Shown here: one piece after another, positions 33,624 through 47,367 of the stretch
Layout of the letters: each line of letters opens with the position of its first letter
Numbering within the stretch: position 1 is the first letter of the stretch
Assembly: GCF_032854445.1 (NCBI RefSeq)
Contig: NW_027017965.1
Location: 248,001-312,000 of the forward strand
Length of the DNA stretch: 64,000 nucleotides
Direction of reading: 5' to 3'
From: Liolophura sinensis
Taxonomy: Eukaryota; Mollusca; Polyplacophora; Chitonida; Chitonidae
The notes under the pieces: model-generated
Seen by the model: the letters and a program-made list of their open reading frames with translations, nothing else
Told to the model about the DNA's origin: nothing
The model's database searches: none
Program-made: the position numbers and the translations under genes

Positions 33624-33629
33624 TATAAG
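33624..33629 (+). promoter_or_regulatory. TATA-like box in array unit 1 (repeated in each unit)
   Basis: TATAAG in CACATATAAGGGCC, about 690 bp before the candidate ATG at 34315. Preserved in every unit read. No initiator evidence. Confidence 0.2.
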
Positions 33630-34314
33630 GGCCCAGCCTCACACAGGTGGATAAAAACACATCAGCAGATTAATTTACTTGGCTAGAGTAGTAGAGAGGG
33701 CCAGTGTGCATTTAATTTACAAACCAAGTCAGGTTCCTCCCATGTGTGCCACCACACACTAGGTAAATGTGCTTCAAATCATCCTGCAGGTCACAAAACA
33801 TGAAAAACAGGCATCTCTGCTGGAACACTGTCTGCTGTTTTGGGCATAGACTTGAAGTGGACAAGGTAAATTTTCCTCTTTAAACTTAAAAATAAACCAC
33901 TGTAGGCATGTAGTTTTCATTGCATGTGTATATTCATTCCTCTGACAAGTTACATGTGCACTCACACAGTATGTGTGGCGTTGGAACAAAAATGATCAAT
34001 TTCAAGTTTCTAGCATACATGTGAGTGTGATCTGTTGGAATATTGCCCTTGTGAAAATGAGTCTCTGCCCCACCAGGTGTCTGTTTTTCCACCAGAACAT
34101 AGTACGCTGTTCCTGCGACATCTCAAGGAGTTTTTGTTTTAGTATGTGGCCCAGTGTGGCATCCACCTCCCTGGGCAGCTGGGATTTTTTTTATGTTTCC
34201 AATGTCCTCACACACAAGTTAGAAATTAGACAGCTACATATGTCTTTCACATCCTAGTTTAATACCTATTGAGCTTTTGTCTTGGTTTCCCTCTTTAGAT
34301 CTTGTCTCCCAAAC

Positions 34315-34859
34315 ATGGCGTCAGTGAACTTTGCCTGGTTTATGCATATATTGAACTGGGATCTACCTAGGTGAGTGGGGTCTGCTAGCCGTTCAGCTTC
34401 CTCAAAGGCCTGACCATTCGGATGCAGTCTTCGACTCCCTTGGCCGACCTAGAATCCCCGTCATTGGTCCGGTACTACACCATGACACATACCCCTCCGG
34501 CCCCCCCCCCCCAATCGGGGAAACGTCACAGGTTTCTCATATATGTACGGACAGTTTGAATGTCCATTCCTCATGCCCACCCAGCAACACCCAGTGTGGA
34601 ACCTGATTACGGATGTAATTTCTCACTGATTATTTGAGGATTTCTGTGTTGTTACAGGTTAAAAAGTATAGCTTTTCCCCTCTTCTTGGGTCCCTTCAAC
34701 ATGTCTTGGGAGGGTTGCCTTGCTGATTGTCTGAATGACCAATGTGCATGTACTGTGTGGCTTTATTTTTGTAAGTGGCAAATTCATATTTCTCCCCTCT
34801 ACTTATCTCTTGTAGATGCCAGTGTCACACTTTGGTGTTTGTTATGTGGAAAGTACTAA
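34315..34859 (+). CDS. Candidate 3-exon, 70-residue ORF in each array unit (shown for unit 1)
   Basis: Blocks 34315-34370, 34658-34770 and 34816-34859 join in frame. ATG is in AAACATGG, donor AG|GTGAGT is a perfect consensus, the next acceptor is TTGTTACAG, then a 45-bp mini-intron (GTAAGT...TTGTAG) that is also open if retained (85 residues). The peptide is hydrophobic with a cysteine-rich middle (EGCLADCLNDQCAC). The equivalent sits in all units. No family recognised; it could be a chance reading in non-coding DNA. Confidence 0.25.
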
Positions 34860-35429
34860 TTTAGTCTGAGGCAACAACACAGGTGGTGGGATTCTTTTGC
34901 ACTGTGAGTTGAGGTAAGCCAGCCAACCAATGGCAGCCATGGGGGAGACGGGAAAGGGGGGGTAGTGTGTGTTGGGGGGGGAGTGGGTGATCTTTTAAAG
35001 GGTTTTATCATGTGAATCACTATGTAAAAGGGATACTAGTCTTTTCTTTAGCCCTATCCATGGAAACTCTGCCTATGAGCATTTCTATATCAATTTGGAT
35101 GCATATGTTTACTTTGATGGTGATCAAAATGTACTTTTCTGGAATTTTGAAACTCGGCTTTGCTACCCACCTGTATCACTTTAAGTCAAATTTTGCACAA
35201 AGTTGCTAAAAGGTATATCCTATATTTGCTAAGTGAATTGTCAGATAAATTACCTGTCTTTTGATATATATTTTGACACTTTTGGCTTTTAAGTATTTTC
35301 TTAACACTGCTGTAAACAAGAAAATCTACTTGAAAATCCATAATTTTCTAAATGTTTGTCAATGGAAAATGTAAAATACTTTGTCATTGGAATTTTTTCA
35401 TTTTTCTTGCAGATATACATACCAGCTTT

Positions 35430-35808
35430 GCACCACATAATGCTTACTACCTCTAAACCTCACACATAAAGTTACAGCTTGATACATGCAAAAACTTTTC
35501 AGGTGGTGATGAGGCTGCGAGTGACGTCCCCTTGGCGTTGCTAAGCACCCCTCCCAGCTGCCGGCATGTAAAGGTCCAGATTTTGACGGTCAACCTATGT
35601 CAAGATTTTTACAGCTTCTTTCTCTCAGGCTGGGCCAGGTATGCACCAAAGCTTATTGGCCTCGGAATGTTTGGGACTGAGCTACAGCGCTAAACATTAA
35701 CATTGTCGCTTATGGAAAACTAATGGGGGTCTGTGGCCTGATCTACCTGGGCAAACTCACGTGGCCGCTTTACGGCAAACATGGAGGCGGTATTCTGTGC
35801 CTCATCTG
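35430..35808 (+). repeat. Rearranged junction between units 1 and 2
   Basis: 35430-35502 is the reverse complement of a segment that in other units reads CAGTAGG...CATTATGTGGTGC (e.g. 38578-38660). 35500-35745 repeats the part of a unit from CAGGTGGTGATGAGG to GTCTGTGGCCTGATCT. 35746-35808 (GGGCAAACTCACGTGGCC...) is seen nowhere else in the window. Confidence 0.9.
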
Positions 35809-38700
35809 GACACAGACCCCCATTACAACTTGCGTTTTTCAGTAGGGACGATTGTAGTTCTGTGTATTTTAGGGTGTAAAGTCTTTTTTAGCTGCCAGCC
35901 TGCCGTTTTTGGTGTACAAGTGCATGCTTGGTATGAAAATGATGGAAATTGTCTAAGCTTTGGGCAGGTATGAGTTTTAATGGTGAAAGTTTGAAATTCT
36001 GGGCGAGAGGACACAAGGAGACAGGTGGTGATGAGGCTGCGAGTGACGTCGCCTTGGCGTTGCTAGGCACCCCTCCCAGCTGCCGGCATGTAAAGGTCCA
36101 GATTTTGACGGTCAACCTATGTCAAGATTTTTACAGCTTCTTTCTCTCAGGCTGGGCCAGGTATGCACCAAAGCTTATTGGCCTCGGAATGTTTGGGACT
36201 GAGCTACAGCGCTAAACGTTAACATTGGGGGCCTGTGGCCTGATCTGTCCACTTGTGCCACAACATGTAATATGTCACTGTGTGCTCAGATTTGGCAGCA
36301 GCCTGATAATATTTGGTGGGTACATCTGCGATGTGGTTTGCATTGACATGGAGCTTGATTGAGCAGTTTTAAAGCTTTTTAATTCTATATTTTCCCCACA
36401 TATCCATTTTGTCTAAAAATCGGCTAAAACGCTCTGTGGTCAAGGGTAGTACAGGAGTATAAACAGACTGGAACAAACACAGACAATGTTTCATTGTTCC
36501 TGGTTTTTAAAATGTCTCTTTTGGGGCTGACATTTGATAAATAATGCAAAATTTGAGTGCTGCGAGTGAAATTGGAGTATGTGGCTGATAGATAGGGTGG
36601 TGTGATTAAGGATGGTCAATAAGGCCTTGCATCACATATAAGGGCCCAGCCTCACACAGCTGGATAAAAACACATCAGCAGATTAATTTACTTGGCTAGA
36701 GTGGTAGAGAGGGCCAGTGTGCATTTAATTTACAAACCAAGTCAGGTTCCTCCCATGTGTGCCACCACACACTAGGTAAATGTGCTTCAAATCATCCTGC
36801 AGGTCACAAAACATTAAAAACAGGCATCTGTGCTGGAACACTGTCTGCTGTTTTGGGCATAGACTTGAAGTGGACAAGGTAAATTTTCCTCTTCAAACTT
36901 AAAAATAAACCACTGTAGGCATGTAGTTTTCATTGCATGTGTATATTCATTCCTCTGACAAGTTACATGTGCACTCACACAGTATGTGTGGCGTTGGAAC
37001 AAAAATGATCAATTTCAAGTTTCTAGCATACATGTGAGTGTGATCTGTTGGAATATTGCCCTTGTGAAAATGAGTCTCTGCCCCACCAGGTGTCTGTTTT
37101 TCCACCAGAACATAGTACGCTGTTCCTGCGACATCTCAAGGAGTTTTTGTTTTAGTATGTGGCCCAGTGTGGCATCCACCTCCCTGGGCAACTGGGATTT
37201 TTTTTATGTTTCCAATGTCCTCACACACAAGTTAGAAATTAGACAGCTACATATGTCTGTCACATCCTAGTTTAATACCTATTGAGCTTTTGTCTTGGTT
37301 TCCCTCTTTAGATCTTGTCTCCCAAACATGGCGTCAGTGAACTTTGCCTGGTTTATGCATATATTGAACTGGGATCTACCTAGGTGAGTGGGGTCTGGTC
37401 TGCTAGCCGTTCAGCTTCCTCAAAGGCCTGACCATTCGGATGCAGTCTTCCACTCCCTTGGCCGACCTAGAATCCCCGTCATTGGTCCGGTACTACACCA
37501 TGACACATACCCCTCCAACCCCCCCCCCCCCTCAACCGGGGAAACGTCACAGGTTTCTCATATATGTACGGACAGTTTGAATGTCCATTCCTCATGCCCA
37601 CCCAGGAACACCCAGTGTGGAACCTGATTACGGATGTAATTTCTCACTGATTATTTGAGGATTTCTGTGTTGTTACAGGTTAAAAAGTATAGCTTTTCCC
37701 CTCTTCTTGGGTCCCTTCAACATGTCTTGGGAGGGTTGCCTTGCTGACTGTCTGAATGACCAATGTGCATGTACTGTGTGGCTTTATTTTTGTAAGTGGC
37801 AAATTCATATTTCTCCCCTCTACTTATCTCTTGTAGATGCCAGTGTCACACTTTGGTGTTTGTTATGTGGAAAGTACTAATTTAGTCTGAGGCAACAACA
37901 CAGGTGGTGGGATTCTTTTGCACTGTGAGTTGAGGTAAGCCAGCCAACCAATGGCAGCCATGGGGGAGACGGGAAAGGGGGGTAGTGTGTGTGTGTGTGT
38001 GTGGGGGGGGGAGTGGGTGATCTTTTAAAGGGTTTTATCATGTGAATCACTATGTAAAAGGGATACTAGTCTTTTCTTTAGCCCTATCCATGGAAACTGT
38101 GCCTATGAGCATTTCTATATCAATTTGGATGCATATGTTTACTTTGATGGTGATCAAAATGTACTTTTCTGGAATTTTGAAACTGGGCTTTGCTACCCAC
38201 CTGTATCACTTTAAGTCAAATTTTGCACAAAGTTGCTAAAAGGTATGTCCTATATTTTGTAAGTGAATTGTCAGATAAATTACCTGTCTTTTGATATATA
38301 TTTTGACACTTTTGGCTTTTAAGTATTTTCTTAACACTGCTGTAAACAAGAAAATCTACTTGAATATCCATAATTTTCTAAATGTTTGTCAATGGAAAAT
38401 GTAAAATACTTTCTCATTGAAATTTTTTCATTTTTCTTGCAGATATACATACCAGCTTTCCAAAACATTTGACCTGGTTAAGATATTTTCAACGGTATGT
38501 GCACTACAGAGCTTTGAACTTGGTGCTTGAGGACGGACAAACAGACACATTTCCAAGATAGGGGTACCCCAAGTTAAATTCCTCCTACTGAAAAGTTTTT
38601 GCATGTATCAAGCTGTAACTTTATGTGTGAGGTTTAGAGGTAGTAAGCATTATGTGGTGCAAAAATTATTGATTTTAAAAAAACTTGGCTGGTGTGATAG
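35809..38700 (+). repeat. Array unit 2
   Basis: 2892 bp. Shares with unit 7 the variants GACGTCGCC, GCTAGGCACC, GGGGGCCTGTGG and TGCCACAACATG. Long TG run near 37985. Confidence 0.96.
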
Positions 38701-41584
38701 GACACAGACCCCCATTACAACTTGCGTTTTTCAGTAGGGACGATTGTAGTTCTGTGTATTTTAGGGTGTAAAGTCTTTTTTAGCTGCCAGCCTGCCGTTT
38801 TTTGTGTACAAGTGCATGCTTGGTATGAAAATGATGGAAATTGTCTAAGCTTTGGGCAGGTATGAGTTTTAATGGTGAAAGTTTGAAATTCTGGGCGAGA
38901 GGACACAAGGAGACAGGTTTTGATGAGGCTGCGAGTGACGTCCCCTTGGCGTTGCTAGGCACCCCTCCCAGCTGCTGGCATGTAAAGGTCCAGATTTTGA
39001 CAGTCAACCTATGTCAAGATTTTGACAGCTTCTTTCTCTCAGGCTGGGCCAGGTATGCACCAAAGCTTATTGGCCTCGGAATGTTTGGGACTGAGCTACA
39101 GCGCTAAACGTTAACATTGGGGGTCCGTGGCCTGATCTGTCCACTTGTGCCAAAACATGTAACATGTCACTGTGTGCTCAGATTTGGCAGCAGCCTGATA
39201 ATATTTGGTGGGTACATCTGCGATGTAGTTTGGATTGACATGGAACTTGATTGAGCAGTTTTAAAGCTTTTTAATTCTATATTTTCCCCACATATCCATT
39301 TTGTCTAAAAATCGGCTAAAACGCTCTGTGGTCAAGGGTAGTACAGGAGTATAAACAGACTGGAACAAACACAGACAATGTTTCATTGTTCCTGGTTTTT
39401 AAAATGTCTCTTTTGGGGCTGACATTTGATAAATAATGCAAAATTTGAGTGCTGCGAGTGAAATTGGAGTATGTGGCTGATAGATAGGGTGGTGTGATTA
39501 AGGATGGTCAATAAGGCCTTGCATCACATATAAGGGCCCAGCCTCACACAGCTGGATAAAAACACATCAGCAGATTAATTTACTTGGCTGGAGGGCCAGT
39601 GTGCATTTAATTTACAAACCAAGTCAGGTTCCTCCCATGTGTGCCACCACACACTAGGTAAATGTGCTTCAAATCATCCTGCAGGTCACAAACATTAAAA
39701 ACAGGCATCTGTGCTGGAACACTGTCTGCTGTTTTGGGCATAGACTTGAAGTGGACAAGGTAAATTTTCCTCTTTAAACTTAAAATAAACACTGTAGGCA
39801 TGTCGTTTTCATTGCATGTGTATATTCATTCCTCTGACAAGTTACATGTGCACTCACACAGTATGTGTGGCGTTGGAACAAAAATGATCAATTTCAAGTT
39901 TCTAGCATACATGTGAGTGTGATCTGTTGGAATATTGCCCTTGTGAAAATGAGTCTCTGCCCCACCAGGTGTCTGTTTTTCCACCAGAACATAGTACGCT
40001 GTTTCTGCCACATCTCAAGGAGTTTTTGTTTTAGTATGTGGCCCAGTGTGGCATCCACCTCCCTGGGCAACTGGGATTTTTTTTTATGTTTCCAATGTCC
40101 TCACACACAAGTTAGAAATTAGACAGCTACATATGTCTTTCACATCCTAGTTTAATACCTATTGAGCTTTTGTCTTGGTTTCCCTCTTTAGATCTTGTCT
40201 CCCAAACATGGCGTCAGTGAACTTTGCCTGGTTTATGCATATATTGAACTGGGATCTACCTAGGTGAGTGGGGTCTGCTAGCCGTTCAGCTTCCTCAAAG
40301 GCCTGACCATTCGGATGCAGTCTTCCACTCCCTTGGCCGACCTAGAATCCCCGTCATTGGTCCGGTACTACACCATGACACATACCCCTCCACCCCCCCA
40401 AACCCCCCCTCAACCGGGGAAACGTCACAGGTTTCTCATATATGTACGGACAGTTTGAATGTCCATTCCTCATGCCCACCAGGAACACCCAGTGTGGAAC
40501 CTGATTACGGATGTAATTTCTCACTGATTATTTGAGGATTTCTGTGTTGTTACAGGTTAAAAAGTATAGCTTTTCCCCTCTTCTTGGGTCCCTTCAACAT
40601 GTCTTGGGAGGGTTGCCTTGCTGACTGTCTGAATGACCAATGTGCATGTATTGTGTGGCTTTATTTTTGTAAGTGGCAAATTCATATTTCTCCCCTCTAC
40701 TTATCTCTTGTAGATGCCAGTGTCACACTTTGGTGTTTGTTATGTGGAAAGTACTAATTTAGTCTGAGGCAACAACACAGGTGGTGGGATTCTTTTGCAC
40801 TGTGAGTTGAGGTAAGCCAGCCAACCAATGGCAGCCATGGGGGAGACGGGAAAGGGGGGTAGTGTGTGTGTGTGGGGGGGGGGGGGGGGGGGGAGTGGGT
40901 GATCTTTTAAAGGGTTTTATCATGTGAATCACTATGTAAAAGGGATACTAGTCTTTTCTTTAGCCCTATCCATGGAAACTCTGCCTATGAGCATTTCTAT
41001 ATCAATTTGGATGCATATGTTTACTTTGATGGTGATCAAAATGTACTTTTCTGGAATTTTGAAACTCGGCTTTGCTACCCACCTGTATCACTTTAAGTCA
41101 AATTTTGCACAAAGTTTGCTAAAAGGTATGTCCTATATTTTGTAAGTGAATTGTCAGATAAATTACCTGTCTTTTGATATATATTTTGACACTTTTGTCT
41201 TTTAAGTATTTTCTTAACACTGCTGTAAACAAGAAAATCTACTTGAATATCCATAATTTTCTAAATGTTTGTCAATGGAAAATGTAAAATACTTTGTCAT
41301 TAGAATTTTTTTCATTTTTCTTGCAGATATACATACCAGCTTTCCAAAACATTTGACCTGGTTAAGATATTTTCAACGGTATGTGCACTACAGAGCTTTG
41401 AACTTGGTGCTTGAGGACGGACAAACAGACACATTTCCAAGATAGGGGTACCCCAAGTTAAATTCCTCCTACTGAAAAGTTTTTGCATGTATCAAGCTGT
41501 AACTTTATGTGTGAGGTTTAGAGGTAGTAAGCATTATGTGGTGCAAAAATTATTGATTTTAAAAAAACTTGGCTGGTGTGATAG
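38701..41584 (+). repeat. Array unit 3
   Basis: 2884 bp. Has small deletions near 39588 (GGCTGGAGGGCC) and 39690-39790, and the longest pure G-run (20 G at 40874-40893). Shares CAGGTTTTGATGAGG with unit 10. Confidence 0.96.
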
Positions 41585-44472
41585 GACACAGACCCCCATT
41601 ACAACTTGCGTTTTTCAGTAGGGACGATTGTAGTTCTGTGTATTTTAGGGTGTAAAGTCTTTTTTTGCTGCCAGCCTGCCATTTTTGGTGTACAAGTGCA
41701 TGCTTGGTATGAAAATGATGGAAATTGTCTAAGCTTTGGGCAGGTATGAGTTTTAATGGTGAAAGTTTGAAATTCTGGGCGAGAGGACACAAGGAGACAG
41801 GTGGTGATGAGGCAGCGAGTGACGTCCCCTTGGCGTTGCTAAGCACCCCTCCCAGCTGCCGGCATGTAAAGGTCCAGATTTTGACGGTCAACCTATGTCA
41901 AGATTTTTACAGCTTCTTTCTCTCAGGCTGGGCCAGGTATGCACCAAAGCTTATTGGCCTCGGAATGTTTGGGACTGAGCTACAGCGCTAAACGTTAACA
42001 TTGGGGGTCCGTGGCCTGATCTGTCCACTTGTGCCAAAACATGTAACATGTCACTGTGTGCTCAGATTTGGCAGCAGCCTGATAATATTTGGTGGGTACA
42101 TCTGCGATGTGGTTTGCATTGACATGGAACTTGATTGAGCAGTTTTAAAGCTTTTTAATTCTATATTTTCCCCACATATCCATTTTGTCTAAAAATCGGC
42201 TAAAACGCTCTGTGGTCAAGGGTAGTACAGGAGTATAAACAGACTGGAACAAACACAGACAATGTTTCATTGTTCCTGGTTTTTAAAATGTCTCTTTTGG
42301 GGCTGACGTTTGATAAATAATGCAAAATTTGAGTGCTGCGAGTGAAATTGGAGTATGTGGCTGATAGATAGGGTGGTGTGATTAAGGATGGTCAATAAGG
42401 CCTTGCATCACATATAAGGGCCCAGCCTCACACAGGTGGATAAAAACACATCAGCAGATTAATTTACTTGGCTAGAGTAGTAGAGAGGGCCAGTGTGCAT
42501 TTAATTTACAAACCAAGTCAGGTTCCTCCCATGTGTGCCACCACACACTAGGTAAATGTGCTTCAAATCATCCTGCAGGTCACAAAACATTAAAAACAGG
42601 CATCTGTGCTGGAACACTGTCTGCTGTTTTGGGCATAGACTTGAAGTGGACAAGGTAAATTTTCCTCTTTAAACTTAAAAATAAACCACTGTAGGCATGT
42701 AGTTTTCATTGCATGTGTATATTCATTCCTCTGACAAGTTACATGTGCACTCACACAGTATGTGTGGCGTTGGAACAAAAATGATCAATTTCAAGTTTCT
42801 AGCATACATGTGAGTGTGATCTGTTGGAATATTGCCCTTGTGAAAATGAGTCTGTGCCCCACCAGGTGTCTGTTTTTCCACCAGAACATAGTACGCTGTT
42901 CCTGCCACATCTCAAGGAGTTTTTGTTTTAGTATGTGGCCCAGTGTGGCATCCACCTCCCTGGGCAACTGGGATTTTTTTTATGTTTCCAATGTCCACAC
43001 ACACAAGTTAGAAATTAGACAGCTACATATGTCTTTCACATCCTAGTTTAATACCTATTGAGCTTTTGTCTTGGTTTCCCTCTTTAGATCTTGTCTCCCA
43101 AACATGGCGTCAGTGAACTTTGCCTGGTTTATGCATACATTGAACTGGGATCTACCTAGGTGAGTGGGGTCTGCTAGCCGTTCAGCTTCCTCAAAGGCCT
43201 GACCATTCGGATGCAGTCTTCCCCTCCCTTGGCCGACCTAGAATCCCCGTCATTGGTCCGGTACTACACCATGACACATACCCCTCCAACCCCCCCCCCC
43301 CTCAACCGGGGAAACGTCACAGGTTTCTCATATATGTACGGACAGTTTGAATGTCCATTCCTCATGCCCACCCAGGAACACCCAGTGTGGAACCTGATTA
43401 CGGATGTAATTTCTCACTGATTATTTGAGGATTTCTGTGTTGTTACAGGTTAAAAAGTATAGCTTTTCCCCTCTTCTTGGGTCCCTTCAACATGTCTTGG
43501 GAGGGTTGCCTTGCTGACTGTCTGAATGACCAATGTGCATGTACTGTGTGGCTTTATTTTTGTAAGTGGCAAATTCATATTTCTCCCCTCTACTTATCTC
43601 TTGTAGATGCCAGTGTCACACTTTGGTGTTTGTTATGTGGAAAGTACTAATTTAGTCTGAGGCAACAACACAGGTGGTGGGATTCTTTTGCACTGTGAGT
43701 TGAGGTAAGCCAGCCAACCAATGGCAGCCATGGGGGAGACGGGAAAGGGGGGTAGTGTGTGTGTGGGGGGGGGGGTGGGGGGGAGTGGGTGATCTTTTGA
43801 AGGGTTTTATCATGTGAATCACTATGTAAAAGGGATACTAGCCTTTTCTTTAGCCCTATCCATGGAAACTCTGCCTATGAGCATTTCTATATCAATTTGG
43901 ATGCATATGTTTACTTTGATGGTGATCAAAATGTACTTTTCTGGAATTTTGAAACTGGGCTTTGCTACCCACCTGTATCACTTTAAGTCAAATTTTGCAC
44001 AAAGTTGCTAAAAGGTATGTCCTATATTTTGTAAGTGAATTGTCAGATAAATTACCTGTCTTTTGATATATATTTTGACACTTTTGGCCTTTAAGTATTT
44101 TCTTAACATTGCTGTAAACAAGAAAATCTACTTGAATATCCATAATTTTTTAAATGTTTGTCAATGGAAAATGTAAAATACTTTGTCATTGGAATTTTTT
44201 CATTTTTCTTGCAGATATACATACCAGCTTTCCAAAACATTTGACCTGGTTAAGATATTTTCAACGGTATGTGCACTACAGAGCTTTGAACTTGGTGCTT
44301 GAGGATGGACAAACAGACACATTTCCAAGATAGGGGTACCCCAAGTTAAATTCCTCCTACTGAAAAGTTTTTGCATGTATCAAGCTGTAACTTTATGTGT
44401 GAGGTTTTGAGGTAGTAAGCATTATGTGGTGCAAAAATTATTGATTTTAAAAAAAGTTGGCTGGTGTGATAG
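41585..44472 (+). repeat. Array unit 4
   Basis: 2888 bp. Shares CTGACGTTTGATAAA and GCCTGCCATTTTTGG only with unit 8. Confidence 0.96.
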
Positions 44473-47367
44473 GACACAGACCCCCATTGCAACTTGCGTT
44501 TTTCATTAGGGACGATTGTAGTTCTGTGTATTTTAGGGTGTAAAGTCTTTTTTAGCTGCCAGCCTGCCGTTTTTTGTGTACAAGTGCATGCTTGGTATCA
44601 AAATGATGGAAATTGTCTAAGCTTTGGGCAGGTATGAGTTTTAATGGTGAAAGTTTGAAATTCTGGGCGAGAGGACACAAGGAGACAGGTGGTGATGAGG
44701 CAGCGAGTGACGTCCCCTTGGCGTTGCTAAGCACCCCTCCCAGATGCCGGCATGTAAAGGTCCAGATTTTGACGGTCAACCTATGTCAAGATTTTTACAG
44801 CTTCTTTCTCTCAGGCTGGGCCAGGTATGCACCAAAGCTTATTGGCCTCGGAATGTTTGGGACTGAGCTACAGCGCTAAACGTTAACATTGGGGGTCCGT
44901 GGCCTGATCTGTCCACTTGTGCCAAAACATGTAATATGTCACTGTGTGCTCAGATTTGGCAGCAGCCTGATAATATTTGGTGGGTACATCTGCGATGTGG
45001 TTTGCATTGACATGGAACTTGATTGAGCAGTTTTAAAGCTTTTTAATTCTATATTTTCCCCACATATCCATTTTGTCTAAAAATCGGCTAAAACGCTCTG
45101 TGGTCAAGGGTAGTACAGGAGTATAAACAGACTGGAACAAACACAGACAATGTTTCATTGTTCCTGGTTTTTAAAATGTCTCTTTTGGGGCTGACATTTG
45201 ATAAATAATGCAAAATTTGAGTGCTGCGAGTGAAATTGGAGTATGTGGCTGATAGATAGGGTGGTGTGATTAAGGATGGTCAATAAGGCCTTGCATCACA
45301 TATAAGGGCCCAGCCTCACACAGGTGGATAAAAACACATCAGCAGATTAATTTACTTGGCTAGAGTAGTAGAGAGGGCCAGTGTGCATTTAATTTACAAA
45401 CCAAGTCAGGTTCCTCCCATGTGTGCCACCACACACTAGGTAAATGTGCTTCAAATCATCCTGCAGGTCACAAAACATTAAAAACAGGCATCTGTGCTGG
45501 AACACTGTCTGCTGTTTTGGGCATAGACTTGAAGTGGACAAGGTAAATTTTCCTCTTTAAACTTAAAAATAAACCACTGTAGGCATGTAGTTTTCATTGC
45601 ATGTGTATATTCATTCCTCTGACAAGTTACATGTGCACTCACACAGTATGTGTGGCGTTGGAACAAAAATGATCAATTTCAAGTTTCTAGCATACATGTG
45701 AGTGTGATCTGTTGGAATATTGCCCTTGTGAAAATGAGTCTGTGCCCCACCAGGTGTCTGTTTTTCCACCAGAACATAGTACGCTGTTCCTGCCACATCT
45801 CAAGGAGTTTTTGTTTTAGTATGTGGCCCAGTGTGGCATCCACCTCCCTGGGCAACTGGGATTTTTTTTATGTTTCCAATGTCCTCACACACAAGTTAGA
45901 AATTAGACAGCTACATATGTCTTTCACATCCTAGTTTAATACCTATTGAGCTTTTGTCTTGGTTTCCCTCTTTAGATCTTGTCTCCCAAACATGGCGTCA
46001 GTGAACTTTGCCTGGTTTATGCATATATTGAACTGGGATCTACCTAGGTGAGTGGGGTCTGCTAGCCGTTCAGCTTCCTCAAAGGCCTGACCATTCGGAT
46101 GCAGTCTTCCGCTCCCTTGGCCGACCTAGAATCCCCGTCATTGGTCCGGTACTACACCATGACACATACCCCTCCAACCCCCCCCCCCCCCCCCCCTCAA
46201 CCGGGGAAACGTCACAGGTTTCTCATATATGTACGGACAGTTTGAATGTCCATTCCTCATGCCCACCCAGGAACACCCAGTGTGGAACCTGATTACGGAT
46301 GTAATTTCTCACTGATTATTTGAGGATTTCTGTGTTGTTACAGGTTAAAAAGTATAGCTTTTCCCCTCTTCTTGGGTCCCTTCAACATGTCTTGGGAGGG
46401 TTGCCTTGCTGACTGTCTGAATGACCAATGTGCATGTATTGTGTGGCTTTATTTTTGTAAGTGGCAAATTCATATTTCTCCCCTCTACTTATCTCTTGTA
46501 GATGCCAGTGTCACACTTTGGTGTTTGTTATGTGGAAAGTACTAATTTAGTCTGAGGCAACAACACAGGTGGTGGGATTCTTTTGCACTGTGAGTTGAGG
46601 TAAGCCAGCCAACCAATGGCAGCCATGGGGGAGACGGGAAAGGGGGGTAGTGTGTGTGTGGGGGGGGGGGTGGGGGGGAGTGGGTGATCTTTTGAAGGGT
46701 TTTATCATGTGAATCACTATGTAAAAGGGATACTAGCCTTTTCTTTAGCCCTATCCATGGAAACTCTGCCTATGAGCATTTCTATATCAATTTGGATGCA
46801 TATGTTTACTTTGATGGTGATCAAAATGTACTTTTCTGGAATTTTGAAACTGGGCTTTGCTACCCACCTGTATCACTTTAAGTCAAATTTTGCACAAAGT
46901 TGCTAAAAGGTATGTCCTATATTTTGTAAGTGAATTGTCAGATAAATTACCTGTCTTTTGATATATATTTTGTCACTTTTGGCCTTTAAGTATTTTCTTA
47001 ACACTGCTGTAAACAAGAAAATCTACTTGAATATCCATAATTTTTTAAATGTTTGTCAATGGAAAATGTAAAATACTTTCTCATTGGAATTTTTTCATTT
47101 TTCTTGCAGATATACATACCAGCTTTCCAAAACATTTGACCTGGTTAAGATATTTTCAACGGTATGTGCACTACAGAGCTTTGAACTTGGTGCTTGAGGA
47201 CGGACAAACAGACACATTTCCAAGATAGGGGTACCCCAAGTTAAATTCCTCCTACTCAAAAGTTTTTGCATGTATCAAGCTGTAACTTTATGTGTGAGGT
47301 TTTGAGGTAGTAAGCATTATGTGGTGCAAAAATTATTGATTTTAAAAAAAGTTGGCTGGTGTGATAG
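44473..47367 (+). repeat. Array unit 5
   Basis: 2895 bp. Shares CATTGCAACTTGCG, TTTTTCATTAGGG and CCCAGATGCCGG with unit 6. C-run of 19 at 46178-46196. Confidence 0.96.

Larger units (their letters stand above)
32801..35808 (+). repeat. Array unit 1 (divergent edge unit)
   Basis: Has a 20-bp segment (33196-33215 region, TCGCTTATGGAAAACTAATG) that later units lack, lacks a 22-bp segment (GACGGTCAACCTATG...) present in the others, and ends in the rearranged junction 35430-35808. Confidence 0.95.

Noticed and set aside
34501-34620. Open frame MQSS... running through the C-run in several units
   Set aside because: The C-run changes length by numbers not divisible by three between units, breaking the frame in some, so it is unlikely to be coding.
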